From Comamonas testosteroni (GTDB lineage: Bacteria; Pseudomonadota; Gammaproteobacteria; Burkholderiales; Burkholderiaceae_C): a DNA stretch of 64,000 bases. Below the pieces are notes generated by a model that saw only the letters and a program-made list of their open reading frames with translations, was not told the DNA's origin and searched no databases. The position numbers and the translations under genes are program-made. Location of the stretch: assembly GCF_014076415.1 (NCBI RefSeq), contig NZ_CP043568.1, positions 5,022,001-5,086,000 on the forward strand, written 5' to 3'. Each line of letters opens with the position of its first letter. The first letter of the stretch is position 1. Of this stretch, positions 18,949-27,545 are shown one piece after another.

Positions 18949-19584
18949 TCAGGGTCGCTGAAAAGCGGCTCTGGCGCGCTCCACTTCAGCTCTGGTGATG
19001 CAGCCCGGCGCATGGTCGTTGACCATGCCCATGGCCTACATCAGCGCATACATGGTGGTCGGCCCGACAAACTTCCAGCCGCGCTTCTTGAGCTCCTTGG
19101 ACAGGGTTTGCGACTCCGGCGTCTGGGCCTGAATGGTCGTGCCTGTCGATGGCACAGCCGGCTGATAGCGCCAGAAGAACGCGGCCAGCGAGCCTTCGGC
19201 CTGGACCATTTCGATGGCCCGCCGGGCGTTGTTGATCACGGCTTCGATCTTGCCGCGGTGGCGCACGATGCCCGCGTCCTGCAGCAGGCACTGTACATCG
19301 GCCTCGCCAAACTGCGCCACGCGATGGAAATCGAAACCCGCAAAGGCCGCGCGAAAGTTCTCGCGCTTGTTGAGAATGGTCAGCCAGCTCAGGCCGGACT
19401 GAAAGCCTTCCAGACAGAGTTTCTCGAACAGGCGCTGGTCGCTGTCCACCGGAAATCCCCATTCGCGGTCGTGATAGTGCACATAGCCCGGCGTGGCCAG
19501 ACACCAGCGGCAGCGCTGCTGGCCATCTTCGGCGGACTGGGTGGGGGAGCGGGTCGGCGTGGTCTCGGTGGGTTCGGTACTCAT
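18949..19584 (-). pseudogene. tag: DNA-3-methyladenine glycosylase I, interrupted by an amber codon
   Basis: Tag removes 3-methyladenine from alkylated DNA. The frame from ATG 19584 shows the family from the start (CRWCLATPGYVHYHDREWG, EGFQSGLSWLTILNKRENF, GIVRHRGKIEAVINNARRA, KKRGWKFVGPTTMYALM) but stops at TAG 19038-19036, codon 183. The same frame then continues for 28 codons as AMGMVNDHAPGCITRAEVER and onward to TGA at 18949. E. coli Tag reads FMQACGLVNDH here, so the amber replaces a Gln codon (CAG to TAG). The lost part holds the His and Cys (NDHAPGC) that match two of the four zinc ligands of E. coli Tag. Protein made from this gene would be 182 residues and probably unstable unless the amber is suppressed. 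Sequencing error is an alternative. Confidence 0.85.
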
Positions 19585-19604
19585 GCCCAGCACTCTAACC
19601 AATG

Positions 19605-19640
19605 CAAAAGCCCTGCAGAGCGCTCTCTGCAGGGCTTTTG
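19605..19640. terminator. 16-bp perfect hairpin (bidirectional terminator) upstream of tag
   Basis: CAAAAGCCCTGCAGAG and its exact complement flank a 4-nt loop (CGCT). Because the arms end in A/T runs it can terminate in either direction; the plus-strand tail (TTTTG, then TTTT) is the better U-tract. It separates the APC permease gene from tag and ends only 20 nt before the tag ATG. Confidence 0.8.
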
Positions 19641-19722
19641 TTTTGATAGCTTCTGACGCTTGATATAAAACAATTTCAGAGATAAAACATATTGAAATCG
19701 ATGAATACAAAGCGCTAACAGC

Positions 19723-21207
19723 TCACTTTTTATCTGCCTGGGCTAGGCGCGAATGACGCATGCCATAGGCCATATAGATCACCGCACCCAGCGCCATCCA
19801 GCCAAGAAAGCGCAACCAGGTCAGCGTGGTCAGATTCAGCATCAGATAAAAGCACAGCAGGGCCGAGAGCACTGGCAGCACAGGCACAAAAGGTACGCGG
19901 TAGCCGGCTCCGGCGTCGGGACGCTTCTTGCGCAGCACCAGCACGCCGATGCTGACCAGCACAAAGGCCGACAGCGTGCCGATGTTGATCATCTCCTCCA
20001 GCAGCTCCACCTTGGTAAATCCTGCCAGCAGCGCCACGATCACGCCCACAGCCAGTTGCAGGCGAACCGGCGTCTTGCGCCTGGCCGATGTCACGCCCCA
20101 GCTGCGCGGCAGCAGGCCGTCGCGGCACAAGGCCAGCAACACGCGCGAGCTGCCCATCAGCAGCACCATGACCACGGTGGTCATGCCGATCAGCACCCCC
20201 ACCGAGATGACCTGCGCCGCCCAGCCGGCGCCCACGGCAATGAATGCAGTGGCCAGCGACGGGTTCTCGGCCCTGGCCAGTGCCGTATAGGGCACCATGC
20301 CGGTCAGCGCCAGCGTGACCAGGATGTAGAGCACAGTCACCATCACCAGCCCGCCGAGAATGCCGCGTGGCAGCGTGCGCTGCGGGTCCTTGACCTCTTC
20401 GGCCGAGGTTGCCACCACATCAAAGCCCAGGAAGGCGAAGAACACCAGCGATGCGCCCGAGATCACGCCCAGCCAGCCGTACTGGCTGGGCTCGGCACCG
20501 AACAACCAGGCCAGCATGGGCTGCCCCCACTGGTCACCGCTTACGCCATGGGCCACCACGGGCAGCTGTGCGCTGGGCACAAAAGGCCTGAAGTTGTCGG
20601 TGTTCATATAGGTGAAGCCGACGACGATCACAAACACGGTGATCGCCAGCTTGATGACGGTGAACAGGTTGTTGACCTTGGCCGAGACCTGGGTGCCCGC
20701 AATCAGCAAGGCCGTGAACACGGCCACGATGAAGAACGGTCCCCAGTTCAGCGGGAAGCCGCCGATCTCGACGCTCTGCGCAATCTCCAGTCCTGCCGTG
20801 GAGAACACGGCCGACAGATAGATACCCCAGTACTTGGCCAGCACGGCAGCGGCCGAGATCATCTCCAGCAGAAGATTCCAGCCAATGATCCAGGCCAGGC
20901 CCTCGCCCAGCGTCAGATAGGTATAGGTATAGGCGCTGCCCGTGACGGGCACGGTGGAGGCGAACTCGGCATAGCACATGATGGCAAGCGCACAGGTCGC
21001 GGCCGCCAGAATGAAGGAGAAAATCACGGCCGGCCCGGCAAAGCTGCCGGCTGCGCGTGCCCCCACCGAGAAAATCCCTGCGCCCACGGCCACGGCCAGG
21101 CCCAGAATCATCAGATCGAAAACGCCCAGCGTGCGCTGGAGCTGTCGGCCCGGCTCGTCGGAATCGGCCAGCGCCTGTTCAATGGTTTTTGTTTTCAGCC
21201 ACTGCAT
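19723..21207 (-). CDS. APC-superfamily amino acid permease (cationic amino acid transporter type)
   Basis: Inner-membrane secondary transporter with about 12-14 hydrophobic helices. Family traits: LMILGLAVAVGAGIFSVGAR (first helix with the unwound GAGIF), YTYTYLTLGEGLAWIIGWNL, and GFDVVATSAEEVKDPQRTLP, which is diagnostic for CAT-like permeases. Start taken at ATG 21207 (MQWLKTKTIEQ), preceded by GGGGA; an upstream GTG at 21231 would add 8 residues. 494 residues. The substrate cannot be read from sequence; arginine/lysine-type CAT proteins are the nearest pattern. Monocistronic, ending before the hairpin at 19605-19640. Confidence 0.88.
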   Translation of the reverse strand: MQWLKTKTIEQALADSDEPGRQLQRTLGVFDLMILGLAVAVGAGIFSVGARAAGSFAGPAVIFSFILAAATCALAIMCYAEFASTVPVTGSAYTYTYLTLGEGLAWIIGWNLLLEMISAAAVLAKYWGIYLSAVFSTAGLEIAQSVEIGGFPLNWGPFFIVAVFTALLIAGTQVSAKVNNLFTVIKLAITVFVIVVGFTYMNTDNFRPFVPSAQLPVVAHGVSGDQWGQPMLAWLFGAEPSQYGWLGVISGASLVFFAFLGFDVVATSAEEVKDPQRTLPRGILGGLVMVTVLYILVTLALTGMVPYTALARAENPSLATAFIAVGAGWAAQVISVGVLIGMTTVVMVLLMGSSRVLLALCRDGLLPRSWGVTSARRKTPVRLQLAVGVIVALLAGFTKVELLEEMINIGTLSAFVLVSIGVLVLRKKRPDAGAGYRVPFVPVLPVLSALLCFYLMLNLTTLTWLRFLGWMALGAVIYMAYGMRHSRLAQADKK

Positions 21208-21499
21208 GCATATCCCCGGGCTCTTAGCCACGCTTTTGGCGCGGCGTCTTCGGCCCGGTCCTTTTGGTCAAAAAGGCATCCTAGGGATTTCACCAATGAC
21301 GCGCAGATTCCCTGTAGCATCACCAGTCTATCTGCATGTTTTGTGCAGGCCTGGCTGCACACCCATCTCAAAACAGACTAGTCAGGCCCGCGCTTCACGA
21401 AGCCTGCACCGCGCTCAAAAATCGCGCTGCAGTCCTGCATGCAAGCGAGCACTGACGCAGGATTCAAAAAAGGCCCGAGGCAGAGCGATCCTGCCCGAC

Positions 21500-22195
21500 T
21501 CAGATACGCGGAGGCTGTGGCGGCACATCGGCCGGGCGAATCAGCAGGCAGAGCACCGGCACCAGCATCAGCGCCGTGAACACATCCAGCACATGGTGCT
21601 GATGCACCAGCATGGTTGAGGCGCAGATGGCCGCGCTCCATAGCGCAATCAGCAGACACAGCCCCCGGCGACCACGCTGCCATTGCGCCTGGCAGATGGC
21701 CAGACAGGTCAGCGCCGTGTAGACGATGTGCAGCGAGGGCAGCAGATTGTGCGGCTTGTCCACAAAGAACATGGTCGCAAAAATGCTGCGATAGGGCTCG
21801 AACTCGGGAATCGCGCGCTCGAAGGCCAGATTTGCCGGAAACAGCACAAAGATCAGACCGCAGATCAGCGTACCCAACACCTGGCGCTTGCCCAGCGCCG
21901 CCGTGCCGGGCTGTCCCACCAGCCAGAACGGCAGGGCCAGAAACGGGAAGAACGAGAAATAGACAAAGATGAATTCCGGCACCAGCGGAATCATGGCATC
22001 CCAGCGCGTGATGAAGTCATAGCGCTGATCGCGCAGGCTGGCCAGCCAGTTGGCCGTGGGATAGATCGCGTAGGTGGCGATGTTCACCCAGATGGCCCAG
22101 AAGACAAAGCCACGCTGACGGGCCAGGTCATGCACAGGCCTGTGCAAGGCTTGATCGGTTTGACTCAGCGCAGGTGCGGGCGCGGGTTTTCTCAT
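21500..22195 (-). CDS. PAP2-type (phosphatidic acid phosphatase-like) membrane protein
   Basis: 231 residues, multi-helix inner-membrane protein. The C-terminal half shows a PAP2 phosphatase pattern: LLPSLHIVYTAL (motif with SLH) and HQHHVLDVFTAL (H-x3-D type motif); the first KxxxxxxRP motif is degenerate. Related proteins act on lipid phosphates or transfer inositol-phosphate head groups, so the exact reaction is open. Start ATG 22195 (MRKPAPAPAL) was chosen because the upstream 20 codons are not family-like. Lies 113 bp downstream of the cytochrome c gene on the same strand. Confidence 0.75.
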   Translation of the reverse strand: MRKPAPAPALSQTDQALHRPVHDLARQRGFVFWAIWVNIATYAIYPTANWLASLRDQRYDFITRWDAMIPLVPEFIFVYFSFFPFLALPFWLVGQPGTAALGKRQVLGTLICGLIFVLFPANLAFERAIPEFEPYRSIFATMFFVDKPHNLLPSLHIVYTALTCLAICQAQWQRGRRGLCLLIALWSAAICASTMLVHQHHVLDVFTALMLVPVLCLLIRPADVPPQPPRI

Positions 22196-22308
22196 GTGAC
22201 GATTATGAAAGCAAGGCCGGCCACCGTGCGCAGGCTGCAAAGCAAAAAAGGCCACCAGCGCAAAGCGCTAGCAGCCCTTGAATTCACGCCGGATCTCAGC
22301 GACCCGGC

Positions 22309-22761
22309 TTATCGAGCCACAGCCGATGGCGCCTGAGCCGACAGCACCCAAAGGGCCATCTGCAGAGAATCGGCCTCACTGATTTGCGGGTGGCGCGGCA
22401 TGATCACATTGCCCCAGACACCCACACTACCGCTGCGAATCTTGGCCGCCAGATAGCTCTGGGCATCGAGTTGCGAGCCGTACTTCTGTGCGATCTCCGT
22501 AAATCCCGGGCCCACAAATTTGCGGTCCAGACCATGGCAGCGCATGCAATCTGCGCCCTCCACCAGCTTTCGGGCCGCCGCCAGCTCGGGCTTGGCAGCC
22601 ACCAGCGCATCCGCCGCCTTCTCGGCCGTGCTGACCCGCATGATGCGCCAGCCAATATTGGCCACGCCCAGGGCCGACGCCAGCATGACCAGCCCGATCA
22701 GCCAGCCAATCCAGCGCGGCCTGGGCGGATAGTTTTCTTCGTCGTCGATAGGATCAGTCAT
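22309..22761 (-). CDS. Membrane-anchored c-type cytochrome
   Basis: 150 residues. An uncleaved N-terminal helix (WIGWLIGLVMLASALGVANI) anchors a periplasmic monohaem domain with the CMRCH haem-attachment site (ADCMRCHGLDRKFVGPGF) and a probable axial Met in NVIMPRHP. It resembles class I cytochromes of the c5/c4 type that deliver electrons to terminal oxidases or peroxidases. No oxidase or dehydrogenase gene is next to it, so the partner is unknown. Start at 22761 (MTDPIDDEE). Confidence 0.82.
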   Translation of the reverse strand: MTDPIDDEENYPPRPRWIGWLIGLVMLASALGVANIGWRIMRVSTAEKAADALVAAKPELAAARKLVEGADCMRCHGLDRKFVGPGFTEIAQKYGSQLDAQSYLAAKIRSGSVGVWGNVIMPRHPQISEADSLQMALWVLSAQAPSAVAR

Positions 22762-22858
22762 ACCAAAGCAGATTCGCAAAAAAGTATGGCCGGCAGACGC
22801 CAGCCATTGAGCACATTACCCCAACAGACATGTCCTATCAAAGGGACAGCGAGCAAGA

Positions 22859-22937
22859 GCCGCCTCGCAGCGAGGCTGTCGTCCCCCTCCCGATGCCAAG
22901 CATCGAGAGAGGGGGAAGGCGCGATAGCGCCTCAGGG
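22859..22937. repeat. Dispersed hairpin repeat, copy 1
   Basis: Three nested or tandem stem-loops: GCCTCG/CGAGGC at 22862-22876, CCCCCTC with GAGGGGG enclosing CGATGC/GCATCG, and GGCGC/GCGCC. It shares the core GAGGCTGTCGTCC and the trailing CTCAGGG with the copy at 38086-38146. Lies in the gap between the purH stop and the cytochrome c start. Confidence 0.75.
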
Positions 22938-22944
22938 AGAGCAA

Positions 22945-24543
22945 TCAGTGCCTGAAATGGCGCACGCCGGTGAAGACCATGGCCACGCCACGCTCATTGG
23001 CCGCATCGATCACTTCCTGGTCGCGCATGGAACCGCCAGGCTGGGCCACGCAGGTAGCGCCCGCATCGACCACCACATCCAGACCGTCACGGAAGGGGAA
23101 GAAGGCATCCGACGCCACGACGGTGTTCTGCAGCGACAGCTTGGCAGCTTCGGCCTTGATGGAGGCGATGCGGGCCGAATCCAGGCGCGACATCTGACCT
23201 GCGCCCACGCCCATGGTCATGCCGTTCTTGCAGAAGACGATGGCATTGGACTTGACGAACTTGGCCACGTTCCAGGCGAACAGCAGGTCCTGAAGCTCTT
23301 CTGGGGTAGGCTGCTTGACGGTCACGACCTTGAGGTCGGCCAGCTTGAGCTCATGGTTGTCCGAGGTCTGCAGCAGCAGGCCCGAGCCGATGCGCTTGGA
23401 CTCGATGGCGTTGCGGCCGTTGTCCCAGTCGGTTGCGCCGCCGGCGGGCAGAGCGATCTTCATCAGGCGCACATTGACCTTGGCCTTGAAGATTTCCAGG
23501 GCTTCGGCGCTGAACTCGGGAGCCATCAGCACTTCGACGAACTGCTTGGACACGGCTTCGGCAGCGGCCTTGTCCACAGCGCGGTTGAAGGCGATGATGC
23601 CGCCGAAGGCGCTGGTGGGGTCAGTCTGGAAGGCCTTGGAGTAGGCTTCGAAGGCGTTGGCACCCACGGCCACGCCGCAAGGGTTGGCGTGCTTGACGAT
23701 CACGCAGGCAGGGGTGTCAAAGCTCTTGACGCATTCCCAGGCCGCATCGGCATCGGCGATATTGTTGTAGCTCAGCTCCTTGCCCTGCAGCTGCACGCCC
23801 GTGGCCAGCGAGCCGGGAGCGGGGTACAGATCGCGGTACCAGGCGGCTTGCTGGTGGCTGTTTTCACCGTAGCGCAGATCCTGCACCTTGATGAAATGGC
23901 CGTTGGACTGGCCGCCGAACAGGGCGCGCTCGGGCACGTATTCCTCGCTGAGCTTTTCGTCTTCGAACTTGACCGAGGACAGGTAGTCGCTGATGGCACC
24001 GTCGTACTGGGCAATGCGGTTGAAGGCTGCCACGGACAACGCAAAACGCAGCTTGTCGGACAGCTTGCCGTTCGCCTTGAGTTCGGCCAGAACGGCTTCG
24101 TACTGGTCGGCGGCGGTCAGAACGCCCACGTCTTTCCAGTTCTTGGCAGCGGAACGCACCATGGCGGGGCCGCCGATATCGATGTTCTCGATGGCGTCGG
24201 CCAGCGTGCAGCCAGCCTTGGCCACGGTAGCTTCGAAGGGGTAGAGATTGACCACCAGCAGGTCGATGGTCTCGATGCCATGTTCCTTCAAGGCAGCCAT
24301 GTGCTCGGGCAGTTCGCGGCGAGCCAGCAGACCACCGTGCACCATGGGGTGCAAGGTCTTGACGCGGCCGTCCAGCATCTCGGGGAACTTGGTGACTTCG
24401 GCCACTTCGGTCACGGGCAGGCCCACGCCTGCCAGCAGCTTGGCGGTGCCACCGGTGGACAGCAGTTGCACGCCCAGGGCGTGCAGGGCTTGCGCAAATT
24501 CGACGATACCGGTCTTGTCAGAGACGGAGATCAGAGCTTTCAT
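22945..24543 (-). CDS. purH: Bifunctional AICAR formyltransferase / IMP cyclohydrolase
   Basis: Last two steps of IMP synthesis. 532 residues: N-terminal MGS-like cyclohydrolase domain ([19 protein letters not shown], then STGGTAKLL) and C-terminal transformylase domain with the catalytic KHANPCGVA. Start at ATG 24543 (MKALISVSD), not the ATG 9 nt upstream. It follows fis by 87 bp; dusB-fis-purH is the usual betaproteobacterial order, but ruvC, often next, is absent here. Confidence 0.96.
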   Translation of the reverse strand: MKALISVSDKTGIVEFAQALHALGVQLLSTGGTAKLLAGVGLPVTEVAEVTKFPEMLDGRVKTLHPMVHGGLLARRELPEHMAALKEHGIETIDLLVVNLYPFEATVAKAGCTLADAIENIDIGGPAMVRSAAKNWKDVGVLTAADQYEAVLAELKANGKLSDKLRFALSVAAFNRIAQYDGAISDYLSSVKFEDEKLSEEYVPERALFGGQSNGHFIKVQDLRYGENSHQQAAWYRDLYPAPGSLATGVQLQGKELSYNNIADADAAWECVKSFDTPACVIVKHANPCGVAVGANAFEAYSKAFQTDPTSAFGGIIAFNRAVDKAAAEAVSKQFVEVLMAPEFSAEALEIFKAKVNVRLMKIALPAGGATDWDNGRNAIESKRIGSGLLLQTSDNHELKLADLKVVTVKQPTPEELQDLLFAWNVAKFVKSNAIVFCKNGMTMGVGAGQMSRLDSARIASIKAEAAKLSLQNTVVASDAFFPFRDGLDVVVDAGATCVAQPGGSMRDQEVIDAANERGVAMVFTGVRHFRH

Positions 24544-24573
24544 GGGCGTCAATTCAAAGTTTGGATAAAAACA

Positions 24574-24608
24574 AGCTGCAAGTGCATATATATCAAGCGC
24601 TTGCAGCT
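24574..24608. repeat. Short inverted repeat of the AGCTGCAAG/CTTGCAGCT type
   Basis: 9-bp arms (AGCTGCAAG 24574-24582, CTTGCAGCT 24600-24608) with a 17-nt AT-rich loop, located between fis and purH. The sequence CAAGCGCTTGCAGCT belongs to a family of short dispersed elements; partial relatives lie at 19641-19716, 22268-22280 and 62683-62698. Confidence 0.6.
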
Positions 24609-24630
24609 ATGGATTCAGTAGCATCGTCGT

Positions 24631-24864
24631 TCAGAGCAACTCGTGATCGACCAGCTTTTTGCGCAGGGTGTTGCGATTCAGGCCCAGCCATTCGGCGGCG
24701 CGCGACTGGTTGTTGTCGGCCTGGCCCATCACCACTTCCAGCAGCGGTTTTTCGACAAGACGAATCACCATGTCGTAGACATTGGCCGGTGTTTCGCCCT
24801 CGAGATCGCGGAAATAGCCCTCCAGGCTATCGCGAACGACTTGTTCTAAATTCTGATTGCTCAT
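24631..24864 (-). CDS. fis: Fis family DNA-binding protein
   Basis: 77-residue nucleoid-associated DNA-bending protein. The C-terminal helix-turn-helix reads NQSRAAEWLGLNRNTLRKKL, the Fis signature. Shorter than enteric Fis (98 residues), as is normal in betaproteobacteria. The ATG overlaps the dusB stop by 4 nt, matching the conserved dusB-fis operon. Confidence 0.95.
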   Translation of the reverse strand: MSNQNLEQVVRDSLEGYFRDLEGETPANVYDMVIRLVEKPLLEVVMGQADNNQSRAAEWLGLNRNTLRKKLVDHELL

Positions 24865-25925
24865 GCAGCCATTTCTGCCGGTTCGTCCAGCTCGCTGCTT
24901 GCTTCAGCAGCGGCCGTGGCCGCCGGGATCCGCTCCATCTGCTGCCCCAGGGCATCCAGATAGTCGGCCACGGCCTGCCATTGCACCGCACAGTCCTCAA
25001 TAGTGTTGATGTGTTTTCTGAACTCTTCCCCGCCCGGCAGAGCTCGCAGATACCACGCAATATGCTTGCGGGCGCTGCGCACGCCGACTCCCTCGCCATA
25101 CAGGCTGTAGTGATCTTGCAAATGTTCGAGCAGCAGACGACGCAGCTCGGCCACCAGGGGGGGAGCCAGATGCTCTCCGGTGGCCAGAAAGTGCGCGATC
25201 TCGCGAAAGATCCACGGTCTGCCCTGAGCTGCACGGCCGACCATGATGGCGTCTGCCCCCGTATAGGCCAGCACATCGCGGGCCTTTTCGGGGCTGTTGA
25301 CATCGCCATTGGCCACCACAGGCACTTTGACGGCCTGCTTGACGGCCGCAATCGTGTCGTACTCGGCAAAGCCCTTGTAGCCTTGCTCGCGCGTGCGGCC
25401 GTGCACGGTCAGCATCTGGATGCCGACATCTTCAAACTGGCGCGCCAGCAGAACTGCGTTCTTGTGCGTATCGCACCAGCCGGTGCGCATCTTCAGGGTG
25501 ACTGGCACGTTGTAGGGACGTGCGGCCTCCACCACGGCCTGGGCAATCTCCACGGCCAGCGGCTCGTTCTGCATCAGGGCGGAGCCCGCCCATTTGTTGC
25601 AGACCTTCTTGGCCGGGCAGCCCATGTTGATGTCGATGATCTGCGCGCCGCGCTCGATGTTGTAGATGGCAGCCTCGGCCATCATGAGCGCTTCGGTGCC
25701 GGCAATCTGGACCGAAATCGGCCCAGGCTCGCCTTCATGGTTGGCACGGCGACTGGTCTTGAGACTGTTCCACAAGTCCTTGCGGCTGGTCACCATCTCG
25801 CTGACCGCATAACCGGCTCCCAGTGCCTTGCACAGCTGGCGAAACGGCCGGTCCGTCACACCCGCCATGGGAGCGACAAACAGACGATTTGCCAATGGAA
25901 TATGACCAATGTGCAGGGCGGGCAT
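24861..25925 (-). CDS. dusB: tRNA-dihydrouridine synthase B
   Basis: FMN enzyme reducing uridines in the tRNA D-loop. 354 residues: LFVAPMAGVTDRPFRQL at the N-terminus, the catalytic Cys in NMGCPAKKVCNKWAGSALM, and VVANGDVNSPEKA and GADAIMVGRAAQG for FMN phosphate binding. Start at ATG 25925 (MPALHIGHIPL); the longer frame adds 35 unrelated residues. Heads the dusB-fis-purH unit. Confidence 0.96.
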   Translation of the reverse strand: MPALHIGHIPLANRLFVAPMAGVTDRPFRQLCKALGAGYAVSEMVTSRKDLWNSLKTSRRANHEGEPGPISVQIAGTEALMMAEAAIYNIERGAQIIDINMGCPAKKVCNKWAGSALMQNEPLAVEIAQAVVEAARPYNVPVTLKMRTGWCDTHKNAVLLARQFEDVGIQMLTVHGRTREQGYKGFAEYDTIAAVKQAVKVPVVANGDVNSPEKARDVLAYTGADAIMVGRAAQGRPWIFREIAHFLATGEHLAPPLVAELRRLLLEHLQDHYSLYGEGVGVRSARKHIAWYLRALPGGEEFRKHINTIEDCAVQWQAVADYLDALGQQMERIPAATAAAEASSELDEPAEMAA

Positions 25926-26079
25926 GGAGAGAATTTGGTTTCTGCGGCAGGTAATGTCTGACACAGACCGGGCGCTGGAAAAGAGGGAACAATTATACCT
26001 GCTCAAATTTTCAGCAAAACCAAACTCCATGCATCACCCTGTGAGGCGAGTCACTATCGAGCAATGCACCACCGGCGTC

Positions 26080-26868
26080 TCAGTTTTCACGCACCGGCAT
26101 ATCAAAGTACTGCTCAGGATAGGGCTCGCTGACCAGCGTGTAATGCCACCACTCCTCTGGCAGGTTCTTCCATCCGTTGCGCTGCATCAGGCTGCGCAGC
26201 CAGCGGCGGTTGTGCTGCACATCCGGCGATTGCTGGGCATTGTCGGTATGCGACTGCTCGTCAAACAGATCGAAGGGCGTGCCCATGTCCACTTCGATTC
26301 CGTCGGCCAACGGCCCGCGCACCAGCTTTCTGGCGCGCTTGGCATCCACCACCAGCAGCGTCATGTCCACGGTGCTGGCACGGCTGTGACCCGATTTCTC
26401 GGCGATGTAGCCACGCTTGAAGAGCTCGCTCTTGGGCACGCGCGGGTAATACATATCCTTGTTTTTCTGATCGGCCATATCGCGCCCCCAGCGCACAAAG
26501 TCGTCGACGGCCGCCTGGGGTCGGTAACAGTCATAGACCTTCAGAGCCAGACCCTGTCCTGCCAGTTCCTTTTGAACAGTTGCCAGAGATTCGGCGGCCA
26601 CGCGGCTGAGCCAGCAAACCCCGGCCTCATAGCCAGCCACGGGGCGGCCCATGAAGTTGTGCTTGGAGACATAGCGCATGTCCTGCTTGATGCCGGGCGC
26701 CAGCGTCGCCAGCGGCACCAGATCGGCAGCCGCCGTGACCGCTGGTTTGGCATCAGACGGCACGATGGTCTTCATGTTCGGTGCGCAACCAGCTATCAAA
26801 AGCAAAACGACCGCCAGGCCTGCTGCCTGACTCGATCGCATCATTTTTTTTAGAGGGCTGAAAGCCAT
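26080..26868 (-). CDS. VanX-type D-Ala-D-Ala dipeptidase lipoprotein
   Basis: Zinc dipeptidase of the M15D family. 263 residues with a lipoprotein signal (VVLLLIAGC). Active-site segments: SGHSRASTVDMTL (first zinc ligands His and Asp) and PEEWWHYTL (catalytic Glu and last His). As a periplasmic or membrane-anchored enzyme it probably serves peptidoglycan dipeptide recycling or turnover; no vanHA genes accompany it, so vancomycin resistance is not indicated. Start at ATG 26868, which has GGGAG 6-10 nt upstream; other in-frame ATGs lie at 26880 and 26949. Confidence 0.86.
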   Translation of the reverse strand: MAFSPLKKMMRSSQAAGLAVVLLLIAGCAPNMKTIVPSDAKPAVTAAADLVPLATLAPGIKQDMRYVSKHNFMGRPVAGYEAGVCWLSRVAAESLATVQKELAGQGLALKVYDCYRPQAAVDDFVRWGRDMADQKNKDMYYPRVPKSELFKRGYIAEKSGHSRASTVDMTLLVVDAKRARKLVRGPLADGIEVDMGTPFDLFDEQSHTDNAQQSPDVQHNRRWLRSLMQRNGWKNLPEEWWHYTLVSEPYPEQYFDMPVREN

Positions 26869-27022
26869 TCCTACTCCCATTGATCTGGCGTTACCGGATA
26901 ACACCCGTGTACGCATTTGAATAAGAAACCATATATCAACAGCCTGCAATCAGGCTGATGACCGAGAAATGACAGGATGCAAAGTTCAGGGAATTGAGCG
27001 ACCCGCCTAAACTAGCCGCCCT

Positions 27023-27544
27023 ATGGAAGCGTGGATACATCAGTTGCTGCAATGGCTGGCCCTGCCGGAGCTGGGCCTTAGCACCGTGTTTGTCGTGGCC
27101 CTGGTCTCTGCCACCCTGCTGCCGCTGGGCTCTGAGCCGGTGGTGGCCGCACTGGTCTCAGCCAACCCCGATCTGTTCTGGCCCGCCATTGTGGTCGCGA
27201 CGGCTGGCAACACGCTGGGTGGGGCCATCAGCTGGTGGATGGGACTGGCCGCCAAACAGGCCTGGAACAAGGCCAAAAAGCTGCGCCGACATGGAGAGCC
27301 GCCGCCCCAGAACATGCACCACAAGTCACGCTGGAACCGCGTCGCCCGTTACTGGCTGCGCAAATACGGCGCCAAGGCCTGCCTGCTGAGCTGGCTGCCC
27401 GTCGTCGGCGACCCGCTATGCGCGGTCGCCGGCTGGGTGCGCCTGCCTTTCTGGCCCTGCGTCGCCTATATGGCAGTTGGAAAATTCCTGCGCTATACCT
27501 TGATGACGGCAGGCCTGCACCAGATCATCCTGCGGTTTTTCTAG
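27023..27544 (+). CDS. yqaA: YqaA family (DedA-like) inner-membrane protein
   Basis: 173 residues with about four hydrophobic segments (TVFVVALVSATLLPLGSEPV, IVVATAGNTLGGAISWWMGL, the LLSWLPVVGDPLCAVAGWVR re-entrant segment, and a last helix ending near the C-terminus). COG1238/SNARE-associated family, distantly related to DedA lipid flippases; function of YqaA itself is not established. Diverges from the VanX-like gene, and its stop touches the oprB-like stop on the other strand (1 bp apart). Confidence 0.82.
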   Translation: MEAWIHQLLQWLALPELGLSTVFVVALVSATLLPLGSEPVVAALVSANPDLFWPAIVVATAGNTLGGAISWWMGLAAKQAWNKAKKLRRHGEPPPQNMHHKSRWNRVARYWLRKYGAKACLLSWLPVVGDPLCAVAGWVRLPFWPCVAYMAVGKFLRYTLMTAGLHQIILRFF

Positions 27545-27545
27545 A

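Noticed and set aside
22384..24621. Long plus-strand frame opposite purH
   Set aside because: purH is certain on the minus strand; the plus-strand translation is low-complexity.
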